Below, in pieces: positions 5,512 to 5,576 of a DNA stretch of 5,576 nucleotides. Each line of letters starts with the position of its first letter. Position 1 is the first letter of the stretch. Where the stretch lies: positions 1 through 5,576 of the forward strand of contig PIVH01000505.1 of assembly GCA_003354225.1 (NCBI GenBank), written 5' to 3'. Source of the stretch: Globobulimina sp. (taxonomy: Eukaryota; Foraminifera; Rotaliida). A program made the translations under genes and the position numbers. The notes beneath the pieces are model-generated. The model saw nothing but the letters and a program-made list of their open reading frames with translations. It did no database searches and was not told the DNA's origin.

Positions 5512-5576
5512 TTTATTGCAAAAATACCTAATAAAATAGAAACGTTTTCTATTTTATTGCATAAATACCAAATAAA
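5512..5576. repeat. Direct repeat pair around a palindrome at the right edge
   Basis: A 24-base unit beginning TTTATTGC and ending AATAAA occurs at 5512-5535 and 5553-5576 with 22 of 24 bases identical (41-base period). Between and overlapping the copies is an inverted repeat, AATAAAATAGAAA (5530-5542) and TTTCTATTTTATT (5546-5558), with a 3-base loop. The second copy ends exactly at the window edge, so the array may continue. Confidence 0.75.

Larger units (their letters stand above)
4455..5576. other. About 1.1 kb AT-rich region without a recognisable gene
   Basis: The only open frames here are short (under 100 codons), lack family-like motifs, overlap repeat structure and are best explained by chance. 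The region begins with the eIF3L 3' end, but no AATAAA occurs soon after the stop. Contents are a near-perfect 17-bp direct repeat pair at 4712-4750, a 165-bp foldback at 4827-4991, AAAGTTTACA-type repeats at 5010-5086, a copy of the 14-mer from the eIF3L promoter at 5378-5391, a TATAAAA at 5476-5482, and repeats at 5512-5576. A first exon of a gene to the right cannot be excluded. Confidence 0.6.

Noticed and set aside
5336-5539. 67-codon plus-strand frame starting at TTG
   Set aside because: It has a non-ATG start, low-complexity Phe/Leu content from AT-rich DNA, no homology I recognise, and ends in the edge repeat.
1-5576. Search for tRNA, rRNA, CRISPR arrays, phage, defence or viral genes
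   Set aside because: No conserved tRNA B-box-like segment, rRNA core, spaced identical repeats or recognisable proteins of those kinds were seen; the window is ordinary eukaryotic gene space plus repeats.

Overview
The window looks like nuclear DNA of a microbial eukaryote. It is AT-rich. One gene is eIF3L, a translation factor subunit found only in eukaryotes, and it is interrupted by GT-AG introns. Another is a complete eukaryote-style arginase. A third encodes a secreted protein with a Pro-Thr (PTxxPT) tail of a kind common in stramenopiles and Rhizaria. Both complete genes end at TAG where their families normally end, so the standard genetic code is used and TAG is not reassigned. I cannot name the species; a rhizarian or stramenopile-like protist is an inference from the PT repeats and base composition only.

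Layout: (1) 1-773, minus strand, is the 5' part of a secreted PT-repeat protein whose reading frame runs off the left edge. (2) 774-1232 is non-coding and holds an inverted repeat and a cluster of TGACT-type direct repeats. It lies upstream of the PT gene and downstream of arginase. (3) 1233-2102, minus strand, is an intronless arginase with every catalytic residue I could check. (4) 2103-2254 is a 152-bp head-to-head spacer, presumably the promoter region of both arginase and eIF3L. (5) 2255-4454, plus strand, is eIF3L in three exons, about 552 residues after splicing. Both introns contain long hairpins. (6) 4455-5576 is about 1.1 kb with no recognisable gene. It contains a 165-bp foldback structure, several tandem repeats and an inverted repeat at the right edge.

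The three genes do not form a pathway: they are a secreted or surface protein, an arginine-degrading enzyme and a housekeeping translation subunit. The most distinctive pattern is that almost every non-coding stretch (intergenic and intronic) carries a long near-perfect hairpin or foldback, while I noticed none of comparable length in the coding parts. No prokaryote-type system, CRISPR array, tRNA or rRNA was recognised.
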